Assembly (NCBI GenBank): GCA_038250675.1
Contig: JBBSCB010000011.1
Span: 22,258 to 86,257 of the forward strand
DNA length: 64,000 nt
Direction: 5' to 3'
Source of the DNA: JAICUF01 sp038250675
GTDB lineage: Bacteria > Gemmatimonadota > Gemmatimonadetes > Gemmatimonadales > GWC2-71-9
Within the stretch, counting starts at the first letter, position 1. Every line of letters starts with the position of its first letter. The translations under genes and the position numbers were made by a program. Below the pieces are notes generated by a model. The model was not told the origin of the DNA. It was given only the letters and a program-made list of their open reading frames with translations, and made no database searches. Positions 1 through 11,509 of the stretch are shown here, piece by piece.

Positions 1-61
1 AGCGCCACCCGATGGTGGGCAGCCTGCCGGTGAGCGGCTCGATGTGCGCGGCGAGCGTCAC
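1..61 (-). CDS. Partial CDS, N-terminus of unknown protein
   Basis: A GTG at 61-59 overlaps the TGA of the aminotransferase (GTGA), the coupling seen throughout this window. The frame stays open to the window edge, about 20 codons beginning VTLAAHIEPLTG. Too little is present to name a family. It is probably the next gene of the aminotransferase operon. Confidence 0.45.
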   Translation of the reverse strand, partial: MTLAAHIEPLTGRLPTIGWR

Positions 62-1281
62 GGGCGCGCCTCGGTGGCCGGCACGGTGGCGAGGCGGTCG
101 ATGAGGCGCAGCACGCGGTCGAGTGCCGTCGCGAGCTCCTTGTCCGAGACGGAATAGGTGAGCCGGACCCACCGGTCGTCGCCGAAGGCGCCGCCGGGCA
201 CCAGCGCGACTCCCTCCTCGCGCATGAGCTGCGCGCAGAACTCGGTGCCGGTCAGCGGCTGGCCGTCCCGGATCCCGTCCACCCGGAAGAAAAAGTAGAA
301 CGCACCGTGCGGCTCGACGAACTCCACACCCGGCGCCTCGGTCCGGAACCGCTCCACGAGATAGTCGCGGCGCTGGCGGAAGGCCGCGACCATGCGCTGC
401 ACGTCCGCCTCCACCCGCTCGTCGGCGAACGCGGTGGCGGCGGCCCACTGCGCCGGGTGGTTGGCACCGGTCGTGGTATGCGACTGCAGCGCCGCCATCG
501 CCTTGATGACGTGCGGCGGGGCGAATGCCGCGCCGATTCGCCAGCCCGTCATGGCGAACGCCTTGCTCGCGCCGGCGATGATCACCGTGCGCTCGAGCAG
601 CTCGTCAGGGAGATCGAGCAGCGACGGCGCCGGGCCGGGCCCGTAGTTGATCCGCCGGTAGATTTCGTCCGAGATGATCCACACGCCGTGCTTGTGTGCC
701 CATTCCGCAATCGCCTTGAGCTCCGGCAGGGTATAAACCGCGCCGGTGGGGTTGCAGGGCGAGCAGAGAATGAGTCCCTTGGTAAGCTTGGAATAGGCGC
801 GGTCGAGATCGCGCACGCTCACCTTGAGTCCCCATTCGATGTCTCCGGGCACGGCGACGGCCTCGGCCCGTGCGAGCTGCACGATCTGCGGATACGACAC
901 CCAGGCCGGTGACGGGATCAGCACGCGGTCGTGCGGGCCAAACAGCGCGAAGCAGGCATTGAAGAGTGACTGCTTGGATCCGGAGCTCACCAGAATGCGA
1001 TCGGGATCCACTGCCCGCCCGCCGGAGAGGCGGGAAAGCTGGCGGGCCACCGCGGTCCGCAGCTCCGGGATCCCGGCGTTGGGCGGATACCGCGTCTTGC
1101 CCTTCTGAATGGCCTGGATTCCGGCCTGGGCCACCGCCGCCGGCGTGTCGAAGTCGGGCTCCCCGACGCTCAGGTCATGCACATCTTCGCCTGCGGCGCG
1201 GCGCCGCCGGGCCTCGTTGCTGATGGCGAGCGTCTCTGACGCCTTGAGGTGCTGGATGTTGAGGGACAGCGGATCGGGCAT
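58..1281 (-). CDS. Pyridoxal-phosphate class I aminotransferase (aspartate aminotransferase-like)
   Basis: Predicted cytoplasmic fold-type I PLP aminotransferase of 407 residues, a normal length for the family. NPTG lies at 177-180, DEIY at 205-208, the Schiff-base lysine is K240 in GASKAFAMTGW, and an arginine follows at R248. The order and the N-terminal DLSVGEPDFDTP motif fit the Thermus/Rhizobium-type aspartate (or aspartate/prephenate) aminotransferases. The amino-acid substrate cannot be fixed from motifs alone. The ATG at 1281 is transcribed divergently from the pseudo-helicase gene, and the stop overlaps the start of a further minus-strand gene. No clear -10 was found in its upstream region. 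Confidence 0.9.
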   Translation of the reverse strand: MPDPLSLNIQHLKASETLAISNEARRRRAAGEDVHDLSVGEPDFDTPAAVAQAGIQAIQKGKTRYPPNAGIPELRTAVARQLSRLSGGRAVDPDRILVSSGSKQSLFNACFALFGPHDRVLIPSPAWVSYPQIVQLARAEAVAVPGDIEWGLKVSVRDLDRAYSKLTKGLILCSPCNPTGAVYTLPELKAIAEWAHKHGVWIISDEIYRRINYGPGPAPSLLDLPDELLERTVIIAGASKAFAMTGWRIGAAFAPPHVIKAMAALQSHTTTGANHPAQWAAATAFADERVEADVQRMVAAFRQRRDYLVERFRTEAPGVEFVEPHGAFYFFFRVDGIRDGQPLTGTEFCAQLMREEGVALVPGGAFGDDRWVRLTYSVSDKELATALDRVLRLIDRLATVPATEARP

Positions 1282-1372
1282 GCCTGGGTCCGGGTGCGGG
1301 ATCGGGAAGGTCGCGGTCAGTGCGTGCGGGCTCCGGGTGAAAGCTCCGTCGGCTGCGGAGCGATGTCAACGG

Positions 1373-1381
1373 TGCTAGTTT
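1373..1381 (+). promoter_or_regulatory. Extended -10 promoter element
   Basis: TGCTAGTTT matches the extended -10 form TGnTAnnnT and lies 45 bp upstream of the GTG at 1426. The putative -35 position (CTGCGG at 1353-1358) is weak. The element supports the downstream GTG as the true start. Confidence 0.45.
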
Positions 1382-1425
1382 CCCGCCTCGCCATGGCACG
1401 ACGTTCTGTGAGAATCGAGGGGATT

Positions 1426-2868
1426 GTGTCGGGATTCGTGGAGCTGCATCTGACCGAGCCGGCCGCCGCCGCGCTCGAACGGCTGGGATGGCGGGCGGAC
1501 GACGCGGCCGTGCGTGACGTGGCGCCGACCGCAGCCCGGGGGCATAACCTCGTCGTGGTGACGCCGCCCGCCGCGGCCTACGCGGCGCCGGCGCTCGCCG
1601 GGCTGCTCGGACGCCTGGGCGGCGACAGCGGCGCCCGCGGACTGCTGCTCGCGCCGGCCGCCGAGCTGGACGAGTGGGGCGCACTGGCCCACTTGCTGGG
1701 CAGCGGGCTGCCGGCCCGCGTTCAGGTGGCGCACGGCGAAGCGCGCGCGCTCCGCCGACTCCGCGCCGGCGAGCTCGATCTGCTGATCACCGCGCCGGAG
1801 GTGGCGCTGGCCCTGCTCCGTCGCTCGGCACTCAAGGTCGAAGACCTCGCCGCCGTGTTCCTCGCGTGGCCCGAGTCGCTGGGCACCGACGAGGCTGTCA
1901 CCCCGCTGATGCACGACCTTCCGAAGGATGCGCAGCGGATCGTGTACACCGCCGCGCCCGAACGGGTCACCGACCTGGTCGAGCGCTATGCGCGGAAGGC
2001 AATGACCGTGGGCGTGCCGTCGCCCGACGTTCCGGCGCCCGCACCGGTGGGCCCGGTTCGGACGGTGTCGGTCTCATGGCAGCGCCGCGCTGCGGCGCTG
2101 GGCGAGGTGGCCGAGCTGCTCGACCCGGTGTCGCTGGTGGTGTGGGCCGCCGATCGGGGCCACGAGGCGGCTATCGCGGCGGCACTGCCGGTCGGCCGCC
2201 CCGAATGCGTCTTTGCCACCGGCGACGCCCCCGAGGCGGCGCTGATCATCGCCTTCGATCCGCCGTCGCCGGACCGGCTGCGACAGCTCCGGGCTGCGGG
2301 CGATGTCGTCCTGCTGGCGCCGCCGACCACCGACGCCTACCTCAGTCGCATTGCCGCGCCGCGCCGCCCGGTCCGCCTATCCGGCCTGCTCGAGGCGGTG
2401 ACGCACGAGGCGGGGGCGCACCGGGCCGCGATTGCGCGGGTGATCGAAAGCGGCCGGGCGGACCGTGCGCTGCTCACCCTGGCACCGCTGTTCGAGCGCT
2501 ACGATCCGGCGGCGGTGGCCGCGGCGCTCTACGACCTCTGGACGGCCAAGGCCACCGACGGCGCGCCCAACGCCGTGCCGGACCTGCCCGCGACGAGCAA
2601 GATCTTCGTCGGCGTGGGCAAGAAGGACAACGCGACGGCCAACGACCTGGTGGCGGTGCTGACCAAGGAATTGCGCGTGGATCGGACGAAAATCGGGCGG
2701 ATCGAGCTGCGCGAGGGATTTTCGCTGGTGGACGTACCGGCGCAGGAGGCGGAGCGGATTGCGGCGGCCCTCAACGGGGTCATGATCCGCCGCAAGCGGG
2801 TAACCGCGCGGGTGGATCGCGGCGCCGCCCGGCCGATCAGCCGCGGCGGGCCGCGCAGCCGCGACTAG
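1426..2868 (+). CDS. Catalytically degenerate DEAD-box-like protein with DbpA RNA-binding domain
   Basis: About 480 residues from the GTG at 1426, which is preceded by GAGGGG at 1417-1422 and by an extended -10 at 1373. ATG codons at 1363 and 1393 are alternative starts. The C-terminal ~70 residues (KIFVGVGKKDNATANDLV... to VTARVDR) look like the DbpA/CsdA RNA-binding domain. The N-terminal part follows the RecA-like layout of DEAD-box helicases. However, the Walker A position reads TPPAAAYAAPAL instead of a GxGKT loop, and the DEAD position reads AWPE. It is therefore predicted to bind RNA, perhaps rRNA or the ribosome, without ATP-driven unwinding. The C-terminal call is firm and the helicase ancestry is likely. 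Confidence 0.7.
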   Translation: MSGFVELHLTEPAAAALERLGWRADDAAVRDVAPTAARGHNLVVVTPPAAAYAAPALAGLLGRLGGDSGARGLLLAPAAELDEWGALAHLLGSGLPARVQVAHGEARALRRLRAGELDLLITAPEVALALLRRSALKVEDLAAVFLAWPESLGTDEAVTPLMHDLPKDAQRIVYTAAPERVTDLVERYARKAMTVGVPSPDVPAPAPVGPVRTVSVSWQRRAAALGEVAELLDPVSLVVWAADRGHEAAIAAALPVGRPECVFATGDAPEAALIIAFDPPSPDRLRQLRAAGDVVLLAPPTTDAYLSRIAAPRRPVRLSGLLEAVTHEAGAHRAAIARVIESGRADRALLTLAPLFERYDPAAVAAALYDLWTAKATDGAPNAVPDLPATSKIFVGVGKKDNATANDLVAVLTKELRVDRTKIGRIELREGFSLVDVPAQEAERIAAALNGVMIRRKRVTARVDRGAARPISRGGPRSRD

Positions 2869-2872
2869 GACG

Positions 2873-3169
2873 CTAGGCCGGCCGCTTTTTGTTGACGATG
2901 TCCTTCAGGGCCTTGCCCGCGCGAAACGCGGGCACCGTGGACGCCTTGATGTTGATGGCCTTGCCGGTGCGCGGGTTGCGGCCCTGACGGGCGGCGCGAC
3001 GACGGGCTTCGAAGTTACCGAACCCGCTGATCTGCACCTTGTTGCCCTTCCTGAGCTCGCCCGCGATGACGCCGCCGGACGCAAAGACGGCATCCACGAA
3101 TTCGGCCGCCTTGGCCCGGGAGCATTCGAGCCGTTTGGCCACGGTCCCGATGAGGCCCTGCTTGTTCAC
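2873..3169 (-). CDS. HU-family DNA-binding protein
   Basis: 98-residue nucleoid protein. It has the HU/IHF core: an N-terminal helical part (VNKQGLIGTVAKRL), SGFGNFEARRRAAR before the DNA-binding arm, and GRNPRTGKAINI with the minor-groove proline. The start is a GTG at 3169 with AGGAG six bases upstream. Translations that extend far upstream of this are artefacts. It is convergent with the pseudo-helicase gene, only 4 bp separating the stops, and divergent from tdk. It probably acts as a dimer that bends DNA. HU and IHF subunits are not distinguishable here. Confidence 0.93.
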   Translation of the reverse strand: MNKQGLIGTVAKRLECSRAKAAEFVDAVFASGGVIAGELRKGNKVQISGFGNFEARRRAARQGRNPRTGKAINIKASTVPAFRAGKALKDIVNKKRPA

Positions 3170-3223
3170 GTCGAACTCCTCGCGTGGAGACGGGCCGGCG
3201 GCGTCGGTACCGGAGCGGCGGAG

Positions 3224-3253
3224 AATATGGGCCTCGCGGCGGAACCGCCGCAA
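3224..3253 (-). promoter_or_regulatory. Candidate promoter of the HU gene
   Basis: On the minus strand TTGCGG (3253-3248) is followed after 18 bp by CATATT (3229-3224), about 55 bp before the HU start codon. An overlapping TATTCT gives an alternative -10 with a longer spacer. Confidence 0.4.
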
Positions 3254-3270
3254 GGTGCGCACATCGCCGC

Positions 3271-3299
3271 TTGACCGCACGTGGACCGCGACGTAACCT
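3271..3299 (+). promoter_or_regulatory. tdk promoter, TTGACC-17-TAACCT
   Basis: TTGACC at 3271-3276 and TAACCT at 3294-3299 have exactly 17 bp between them, 30 bp upstream of the tdk start codon. This is one of the best sigma70-type promoters in the window. Confidence 0.7.
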
Positions 3300-3328
3300 C
3301 TCCTGCCTCTCGCACGGAGAACTCCCCG

Positions 3329-3955
3329 ATGTACCATGGTGCCCGTCCCGGATGGATCGAAGTCATTGCCGGCGTGATGTTCAGCGGCAAGAGCGAAGAG
3401 CTGATCCGGCGGGTGCGGCGGGGCATCATCGCGCGAAAGCGGGTCCAGGTCTTCAAATCCCATCTCGACGCGCGCTACGCGGGACTCTACAGCATCTCCA
3501 GCCATAATGGGGCCGAGGTCGAGGCCGAGCCGGTGGACACCGCGGCGGAGATCTACCGGCTGTCCCGGCCGGACACCGAGATCGTGGCGGTGGATGAGGT
3601 GCAGTTTCTCGATCGCGGCATCGTCGAGGTGGTGACCGCGCTCGCGGGGCGCGGCGTTCGGGTGATCGTCGCCGGCACCGACACCGATTTCCGCGGCGAG
3701 CCGTTTGGCGCCATGGGCGACCTCATGACCATCGCCGAATCGGTGGACAAGCTTCAGGCGATCTGCGTCGCCTGCGGCGATCTCGCCTGCCGCAACCAGC
3801 GGCTGGTGGACGGCAAGCCGGCCCGCTACGAGTCGCCCACCATCATGGTGGGCGGGCACGAGAGCTACGAGGCGCGCTGCCGGCACTGCCACGCGGTGCC
3901 CCGCCGCGACGAGGACCAGGCCGTGCTCGAGTTCCGCGCCGGCGGCGGGCGCTGA
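3329..3955 (+). CDS. tdk: Thymidine kinase, type II
   Basis: 208-residue cytosolic enzyme that phosphorylates thymidine to dTMP with ATP, in pyrimidine salvage. The P-loop GVMFSGKSEELIRR is near residues 16-29, the Walker B-type segment IVAVDEVQF follows, and Cys pairs in CVACG and CRHCH form the structural zinc site of the TK1 family. The ATG at 3329 has GGAGA upstream and a good promoter at 3271-3299. It is followed by coaE after 22 bp and is probably cotranscribed with it. Confidence 0.95.
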   Translation: MYHGARPGWIEVIAGVMFSGKSEELIRRVRRGIIARKRVQVFKSHLDARYAGLYSISSHNGAEVEAEPVDTAAEIYRLSRPDTEIVAVDEVQFLDRGIVEVVTALAGRGVRVIVAGTDTDFRGEPFGAMGDLMTIAESVDKLQAICVACGDLACRNQRLVDGKPARYESPTIMVGGHESYEARCRHCHAVPRRDEDQAVLEFRAGGGR

Positions 3956-3977
3956 CGGCGGGCGGGCGGAGTCGCCG

Positions 3978-4574
3978 GTGATCCACATCGCGCTCACCGG
4001 CAACGTCGCCGCCGGCAAGTCGACCGTCGCGGAGCTGTTCCGCCGCTGGGGCGCCACCGTGATCGACGCCGACCGGCTGGTGCGCGAAGCCCAGGCGCCC
4101 GGCTCCCCCGTGCTTGTCGCGATCGTCCGGCGGTTCGGTGCCGGCGTGCTCCGCCCGGACGGCGGCCTCGACCGGGGCCGGCTCCGCTCGCTGGTGCTCG
4201 CGGATGACGCCGCCCGGCGAGACCTCGAGGCGCTGGTCCATCCCGAGGTGCAGCGGCGGCGCGAGGCCCTGATCGAGGCGGCGCGCCGGCGGGGCGATCC
4301 CGTGGTCGTCAGCGACATCCCGCTCCTGTTCGAAGCCGGTGATCCGGCCGCGTTCGACGCCGTGGTGCTGGTGGACGCACCGGAGGCGGTGCGCCGCGAA
4401 CGCCTGGTGACCCAGCGCGGGCTGCCCGATGCGGACGCGGCGCGGCTGATCGCCACCCAGCTGCCCGCCGCCGCCAAGCGACCCCGAAGCACCTGGGTCA
4501 TCGACAACGACGGCGACCCCGCCGCGCTGGAGCGCCGGGCCCGGGCCGTCTGGGACGCGCTCGGCAGCGCTTGA
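3978..4574 (+). CDS. coaE: Dephospho-CoA kinase
   Basis: 198 residues. Catalyses the last step of coenzyme A synthesis, ATP-dependent phosphorylation of dephospho-CoA. The P-loop is LTGNVAAGKSTVAELF at residues 6-21, followed by VIDADRLVREA, the conserved DAD segment of CoaE, and VSDIPLLFEAG, a family signature. The start is a GTG at 3978. The stop lies at 4572-4574 inside the spacer of the gcvH promoter. Confidence 0.93.
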   Translation: MIHIALTGNVAAGKSTVAELFRRWGATVIDADRLVREAQAPGSPVLVAIVRRFGAGVLRPDGGLDRGRLRSLVLADDAARRDLEALVHPEVQRRREALIEAARRRGDPVVVSDIPLLFEAGDPAAFDAVVLVDAPEAVRRERLVTQRGLPDADAARLIATQLPAAAKRPRSTWVIDNDGDPAALERRARAVWDALGSA

Positions 4575-4599
4575 TTTCGCCGGGCCGGTCGCCTATCCT
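4571..4599 (+). promoter_or_regulatory. gcvH promoter, TTGATT-17-TATCCT
   Basis: TTGATT at 4571-4576 and TATCCT at 4594-4599 are 17 bp apart and sit 32 bp before the gcvH start. The -35 element overlaps the coaE stop codon. Confidence 0.65.
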
Positions 4600-4630
4600 C
4601 ACGCAGTTTCTATCCAGCCCTGGAGCCGCC

Positions 4631-5020
4631 GTGTCCAACGTCCCCGACGAGATGATGTTCACCCCCGAGCATGAGTACGTGCTCAAGCCCGATGCCGGCG
4701 ATATCGTCCAGGTCGGGATCACCGATTACGCGCAGGGTGAGTTGGGCGACGTCGTCTTCGTGAGTCTGCCCAAGGTCGGCGAGAAATTCGACACCCACGA
4801 TGCGTTTGGCACCATCGAGGCGGTCAAGGCGGTCTCCGAGTTGTACAGCCCCGTGGCCGGTACGGTGGTCGAGGTCAACGACGCGCTGGATGCGGATCCT
4901 GCGGTGGTCAATCGGGATCCGTACGGCAGCGGCTGGATGGTGAAGTTCCGCGTAGCGGACGCGGCCGAGCTGCACGGTCTGCTCGACGCTTCGGCATACC
5001 GCAAGCACATCGGCGAGTGA
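4631..5020 (+). CDS. gcvH: Glycine cleavage system H protein
   Basis: 129-residue lipoyl carrier of the glycine cleavage system. The lipoylated lysine is K66 in GTIEAVKAVSELY, in the usual hairpin-domain context, and the C-terminus carries the SGWMVKF segment typical of GcvH. It shuttles the aminomethyl group between the P, T and L proteins. In organisms with LipM/LipL it is also the first acceptor of octanoate. The start is GTG 4631 with TGGAG five bases upstream. It lies 118 bp upstream of gcvP, and a LipM-like gene follows gcvP. Confidence 0.96.
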   Translation: MSNVPDEMMFTPEHEYVLKPDAGDIVQVGITDYAQGELGDVVFVSLPKVGEKFDTHDAFGTIEAVKAVSELYSPVAGTVVEVNDALDADPAVVNRDPYGSGWMVKFRVADAAELHGLLDASAYRKHIGE

Positions 5021-5050
5021 GCGGCGGCGGTGCCGGCCGCTGGAACTTCT

Positions 5051-5080
5051 GACGCCCCGGGTGGGTTCCCTCGGGGCGTC
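5051..5080. terminator. 9-bp hairpin between gcvH and gcvP
   Basis: Perfect arms GACGCCCCG (5051-5059) and CGGGGCGTC (5072-5080) with a 12-nt loop. No T-run follows, so it may be an attenuator-like or RNA-processing stem that sets the H:P ratio rather than a full terminator. A CATAAT box at about 5085 suggests a separate gcvP promoter. Confidence 0.45.
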
Positions 5081-5138
5081 GGTGCATAATGGGCCGTCCG
5101 ACGGCCATCCCCTTCTCCCGCAGGAGCACGACCCCGCG

Positions 5139-8027
<2,889 letters not shown>

Positions 8028-8828
8028 ACCCGGAGTCCGGCGACTGGTCGCTCTGGCTCGACCTGGCCCCGCGACCGGGCCATCTGAACATGGCAATCGA
8101 TCAGGCCCTCCTGGACCTCGCGGACCGGGAGGGCCTCGCCGTTCTCCGGCTGTACGGGTGGGCGCCGCACTGTCTGTCGTTCGGCCGGCATGAGCCGGCG
8201 CTCCGCCGCTATGACCGCAACGCCATCCAGCGCCAGGGGCTGGCCACGGTGCGCCGACCCACGGGCGGGCGCGCCGTGTGGCACGCCGGTGAGCTGACGT
8301 ATGCGGTTGCCGCTCCGATCGCGCGCTTCGGGCCGCTCACCGCCGCGTACCGCGCGATTCACGGGGTACTGCTCGACGCGGTTCGCGGGCTCGGTGCCGA
8401 TGCCGTGCTCGCGCCCGATGCGAGCCCGATGCCGCTCGACGCCGGGGCCTGCTTTGCGGCACCGGTCGGCGGAGAGGTCATGGCGGCCGGCCGCAAGGTC
8501 GTCGGGAGCGCCCAGTTGCGGCAGAACTCCGGGTTGCTGCAGCATGGCTCGCTCCTGCTCGACGACGATCAGGAGCTGGTGCGCGCCATCTCGCGCGGGC
8601 CGGCGCCGGTCGGCAGCGAGGCGCCGCTCAATCGCCTGCTGTCCCATGCGGTTTCGCCGACGGTGGCGGCCGACGCCGTGGCGGCTGCGGCCCGGGCGGC
8701 GTGGGCCGGCCGCTGGACACCGCTCGATGCGCCCCGCGTGCTCGAGCGGGCCGCCACGCACGATGCGCGATATCGCTCGGCCGAGTGGACCTGGCGCCGC
8801 TAAACGATGGCACTTCGCGCCGCCCCGG

Positions 8829-8837
8829 TGCTACATT
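8829..8837 (+). promoter_or_regulatory. Extended -10 of the peptide transporter operon
   Basis: TGCTACATT matches TGnTAnnnT and lies 42 bp before the lipoprotein start. No convincing -35 was found. It lies within 40 bp of the end of the LipM-like gene. Confidence 0.45.
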
Positions 8838-8878
8838 CGTCTTGTCCCCCTCACACAACCCCGGTTCCGGAGTGCGCC

Positions 8879-10531
8879 ATGCAACGGACGCCCTTCCTGG
8901 TCAGCGTCGCGCTTGCAGCCCTGCTCGGCTGTTCGACCCGGGGCGCGGATGGCGGTGGCGCCGTCGCCGGCACCGCCGTCATCGTCGTGGGTGAGCAAGC
9001 GACGACCCCGGTGCCGGTGCTGCAGTCGGTCAAGGGGCGTTCCGCGGACGCCGAAGTCGCCGACCTGCTCTTCCTCCGCCTGGCGCAGCTGGGGCCCGGC
9101 GGCCGCACGTCGGGCGAGGACGGCTTCGTGCCCGCGCTGGCCAGCAGCTGGAGCCGGCGCGACTCGGTCACCCTCGTGTTCGAGCTCGATCCCCGGGCGC
9201 GGTGGCAGGATGGCGTCCCGGTCACCGCGCGCGACGTGGTGTTTACGTTCGAGCGGGCTCGGGACACGACATTCACGCCCACGATCGCGGGACTGCTGCA
9301 CCACATTCGTTCCGTCACGGCGGATGGCGATCATCGCGTCGTGATCGGGTTCGACCAGCCCTATGCCGAGCAGTTTTACGACGCGGTCTTTCATGCGCCG
9401 CCCCTGCCCGAGCACCTGCTCCGGGGAATGACCCAGGAGCAGATGCTGGCGTCCGAGTATGTGAAGCACCCGGTGGGCGATGGCCCCTATCGCTGGGTCC
9501 GAAGCACACCGGACGCCATCACGCTCGCCGCCGTCGATTCGTTCTTCCTCGGTGAGCCCGGCATCCAGCGGGTGGTGCTGCGCGTGGCCGGCGATCCGGA
9601 CGCGCGGCTCAATCTGCTGCTCACCGGCGACGCGGACGCCGCCGCCGCGGTCGTTCCGCCGGAGGCCAATCGCGATCGCCTGGCGGCCACCGGCGCCTTC
9701 GATCTGGTCGCCGTGCCGTCCACCACGATGGGCTACATCCTGTTCAACCAGCGCGACCCCGCGCATCCTGCCCGGCCCCATCCGATACTGCAGGACAGCG
9801 CCGTCCGGCGGGCGCTGGTGCTGGCGCTGGATCGCGCGTCCATCGTGCGCGCGGTGTTCGGGCCCGATGCCAGGGTCCCCTACGGACCGGTCTCGCCGGC
9901 GCTGTGGATCGCCAGGCTGACGCCGGCACCCGAGGCGCAGGACACGGCGGCGGCGCGGGCGCTGCTGGCGGGAGCCGGCTGGCGCGACACCAATGGTGAT
10001 GGCACCCTCGACCGCGGCGGGCGCCCCCTCCGCCTCGAGTTCATCGTGCCTTCGCCGAGCAAGGCGCGCACCCAGATCGCGCTCCAGGTACAGGAGCAGC
10101 TGCGCCGCATGGGCATCAAGCTGGACGTCATGGTCCTGGAACCCAACGTCTGGAACACGCGGCACAACGCCGGACAGTTCGATCTCGACTTTGCCTCCGC
10201 CACGCAGGACCCGACGCCGGCCGGACTGACCCAGAGCTGGTCCTGCGCCGGCGGCAGCAATGTCGCGCATTACTGCGACCCCACCGTGGATTCCCTCATG
10301 CAGGCCGCGATCCTGACTCGCGACTCCGCGGCGCCGATCTGGCTGGCCGCCGTCCGCCGCATCGAGCGGGACACGCCGGCGGCGTTCATGTACGCGCCCG
10401 TGGGCGTCTACGCCGTCAGCAAGCGATACGCCAGCGTTGATATCCGCGCCGAGTCGCCCTGGATCGAATTGCCGCACTGGAGCGTCAAGCCGGGACAGGC
10501 GATCGCGCGGGACCGCGTGACCGCGCCCTGA
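8879..10531 (+). CDS. Peptide ABC transporter substrate-binding lipoprotein (DppA/OppA family)
   Basis: 550-residue SBP family 5 protein that captures di- or oligopeptides outside the cytoplasmic membrane. The signal peptide MQRTPFLVSVALAALLGC ends in a lipobox (LLGC), so it is a predicted lipoprotein. Family features include LDPRARWQDGVPVTARDVVFTF and the YGPVSP-type segment. The start is ATG 8879, with GGAG at 8869-8872 and an extended -10 at 8829. It is the first gene of a five-gene operon with permeases and ATPases in the order A-B-C-D-F. The exact peptide length or ligand is not determinable. Confidence 0.92.
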   Translation: MQRTPFLVSVALAALLGCSTRGADGGGAVAGTAVIVVGEQATTPVPVLQSVKGRSADAEVADLLFLRLAQLGPGGRTSGEDGFVPALASSWSRRDSVTLVFELDPRARWQDGVPVTARDVVFTFERARDTTFTPTIAGLLHHIRSVTADGDHRVVIGFDQPYAEQFYDAVFHAPPLPEHLLRGMTQEQMLASEYVKHPVGDGPYRWVRSTPDAITLAAVDSFFLGEPGIQRVVLRVAGDPDARLNLLLTGDADAAAAVVPPEANRDRLAATGAFDLVAVPSTTMGYILFNQRDPAHPARPHPILQDSAVRRALVLALDRASIVRAVFGPDARVPYGPVSPALWIARLTPAPEAQDTAAARALLAGAGWRDTNGDGTLDRGGRPLRLEFIVPSPSKARTQIALQVQEQLRRMGIKLDVMVLEPNVWNTRHNAGQFDLDFASATQDPTPAGLTQSWSCAGGSNVAHYCDPTVDSLMQAAILTRDSAAPIWLAAVRRIERDTPAAFMYAPVGVYAVSKRYASVDIRAESPWIELPHWSVKPGQAIARDRVTAP

Positions 10532-11509
10532 GTGGCGATGCGCCGCTGGCTGCTCGCACGTTCGGCCCACGCCCTCCTGACGCTGCTCGTGTCGGTGTGC
10601 GTGCTCTTCTTTCTCATGCGGGCCGCCCCGGGCGATCCGCTCTCCCGCCTCGGTGGTGATCGGCCGATCTCCGCGGCCCAGATCCGCAATCTCCGCGCGC
10701 GCTACGGCCTCGATCAGCCGGTGACGCGACAGTTCGCCGCGTTCGCCGGCGGCGTGGCCCGCGGCGATCTCGGTACGTCCATCCAGTACAGCCGCCCGGT
10801 GAGCCAGCTGATCGCGGAACGGCTGCCCGCAACGCTGCTGCTGGGCGGCACCGTTCTGCTGCTCAATTTCACCCTCGGCATCTGGCTCGGCGCCTGGCAG
10901 GCGATCCGCCGTGGCCGCCTGGCCGACCGTGCGCTGGAGGTAACCTCGCTGGCGTTCTACTCGGTGCCGTCGTTCTGGCTCGCGATCCTCCTCGCGACCG
11001 TGGCCTCCATCCACTGGCACCTGCTCCCGCCGGCCGGCATGCGCGACCCGCTCCTCGGCCCCGATGCGGCCTGGTCCGTCCGCGCCGTCGACGTCCTCCG
11101 TCACCTGGTGCTTCCGGCGCTGACGCTTTCGCTCGTCAGCATCGCCGCCACGATGCGCTATCAGCGGGCCGCGATGATCGAGGCGCTGGGCGAGCCCTTT
11201 GTGCAGACGGCGCGCGCCAAGGGAATCTCCGAGCGACGCGTTCTGTGGCACCACGCCTGGCGCAACGCGCTCTTCCCGGTGATCACGCTGTTCGGACTGT
11301 GGCTGCCGGTGCTGGTCACCGGCTCGGTGTTCGTCGAGGCGGTGTTTGCGTGGCCCGGACTCGGCGGCCTCGCCGCGTCCGCCGTGGGCAGCCGCGACTA
11401 CCCGCTGCTGATGGGCACCGCGGTGCTGGTGAGCGTCCTGGTGATCCTGGGCGGGCTCATCGCCGACATCGCCTACGCGGTGCTCGATCCGCGCGTGCGA
11501 CAGGCGTGA
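10532..11509 (+). CDS. Peptide ABC transporter permease (DppB-like)
   Basis: 325-residue inner-membrane permease with six predicted membrane segments. The N-terminal helix ends in MRAAPGDPLSRLGG, the DppB hallmark. The EAA loop is EPFVQTARAKGISERRVLWHHAWRNAL. The start is GTG 10532 directly after the TGA of the binding protein; ATG 10538 is an alternative. It forms the translocation pore with the next gene product. Confidence 0.93.
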   Translation: MAMRRWLLARSAHALLTLLVSVCVLFFLMRAAPGDPLSRLGGDRPISAAQIRNLRARYGLDQPVTRQFAAFAGGVARGDLGTSIQYSRPVSQLIAERLPATLLLGGTVLLLNFTLGIWLGAWQAIRRGRLADRALEVTSLAFYSVPSFWLAILLATVASIHWHLLPPAGMRDPLLGPDAAWSVRAVDVLRHLVLPALTLSLVSIAATMRYQRAAMIEALGEPFVQTARAKGISERRVLWHHAWRNALFPVITLFGLWLPVLVTGSVFVEAVFAWPGLGGLAASAVGSRDYPLLMGTAVLVSVLVILGGLIADIAYAVLDPRVRQA

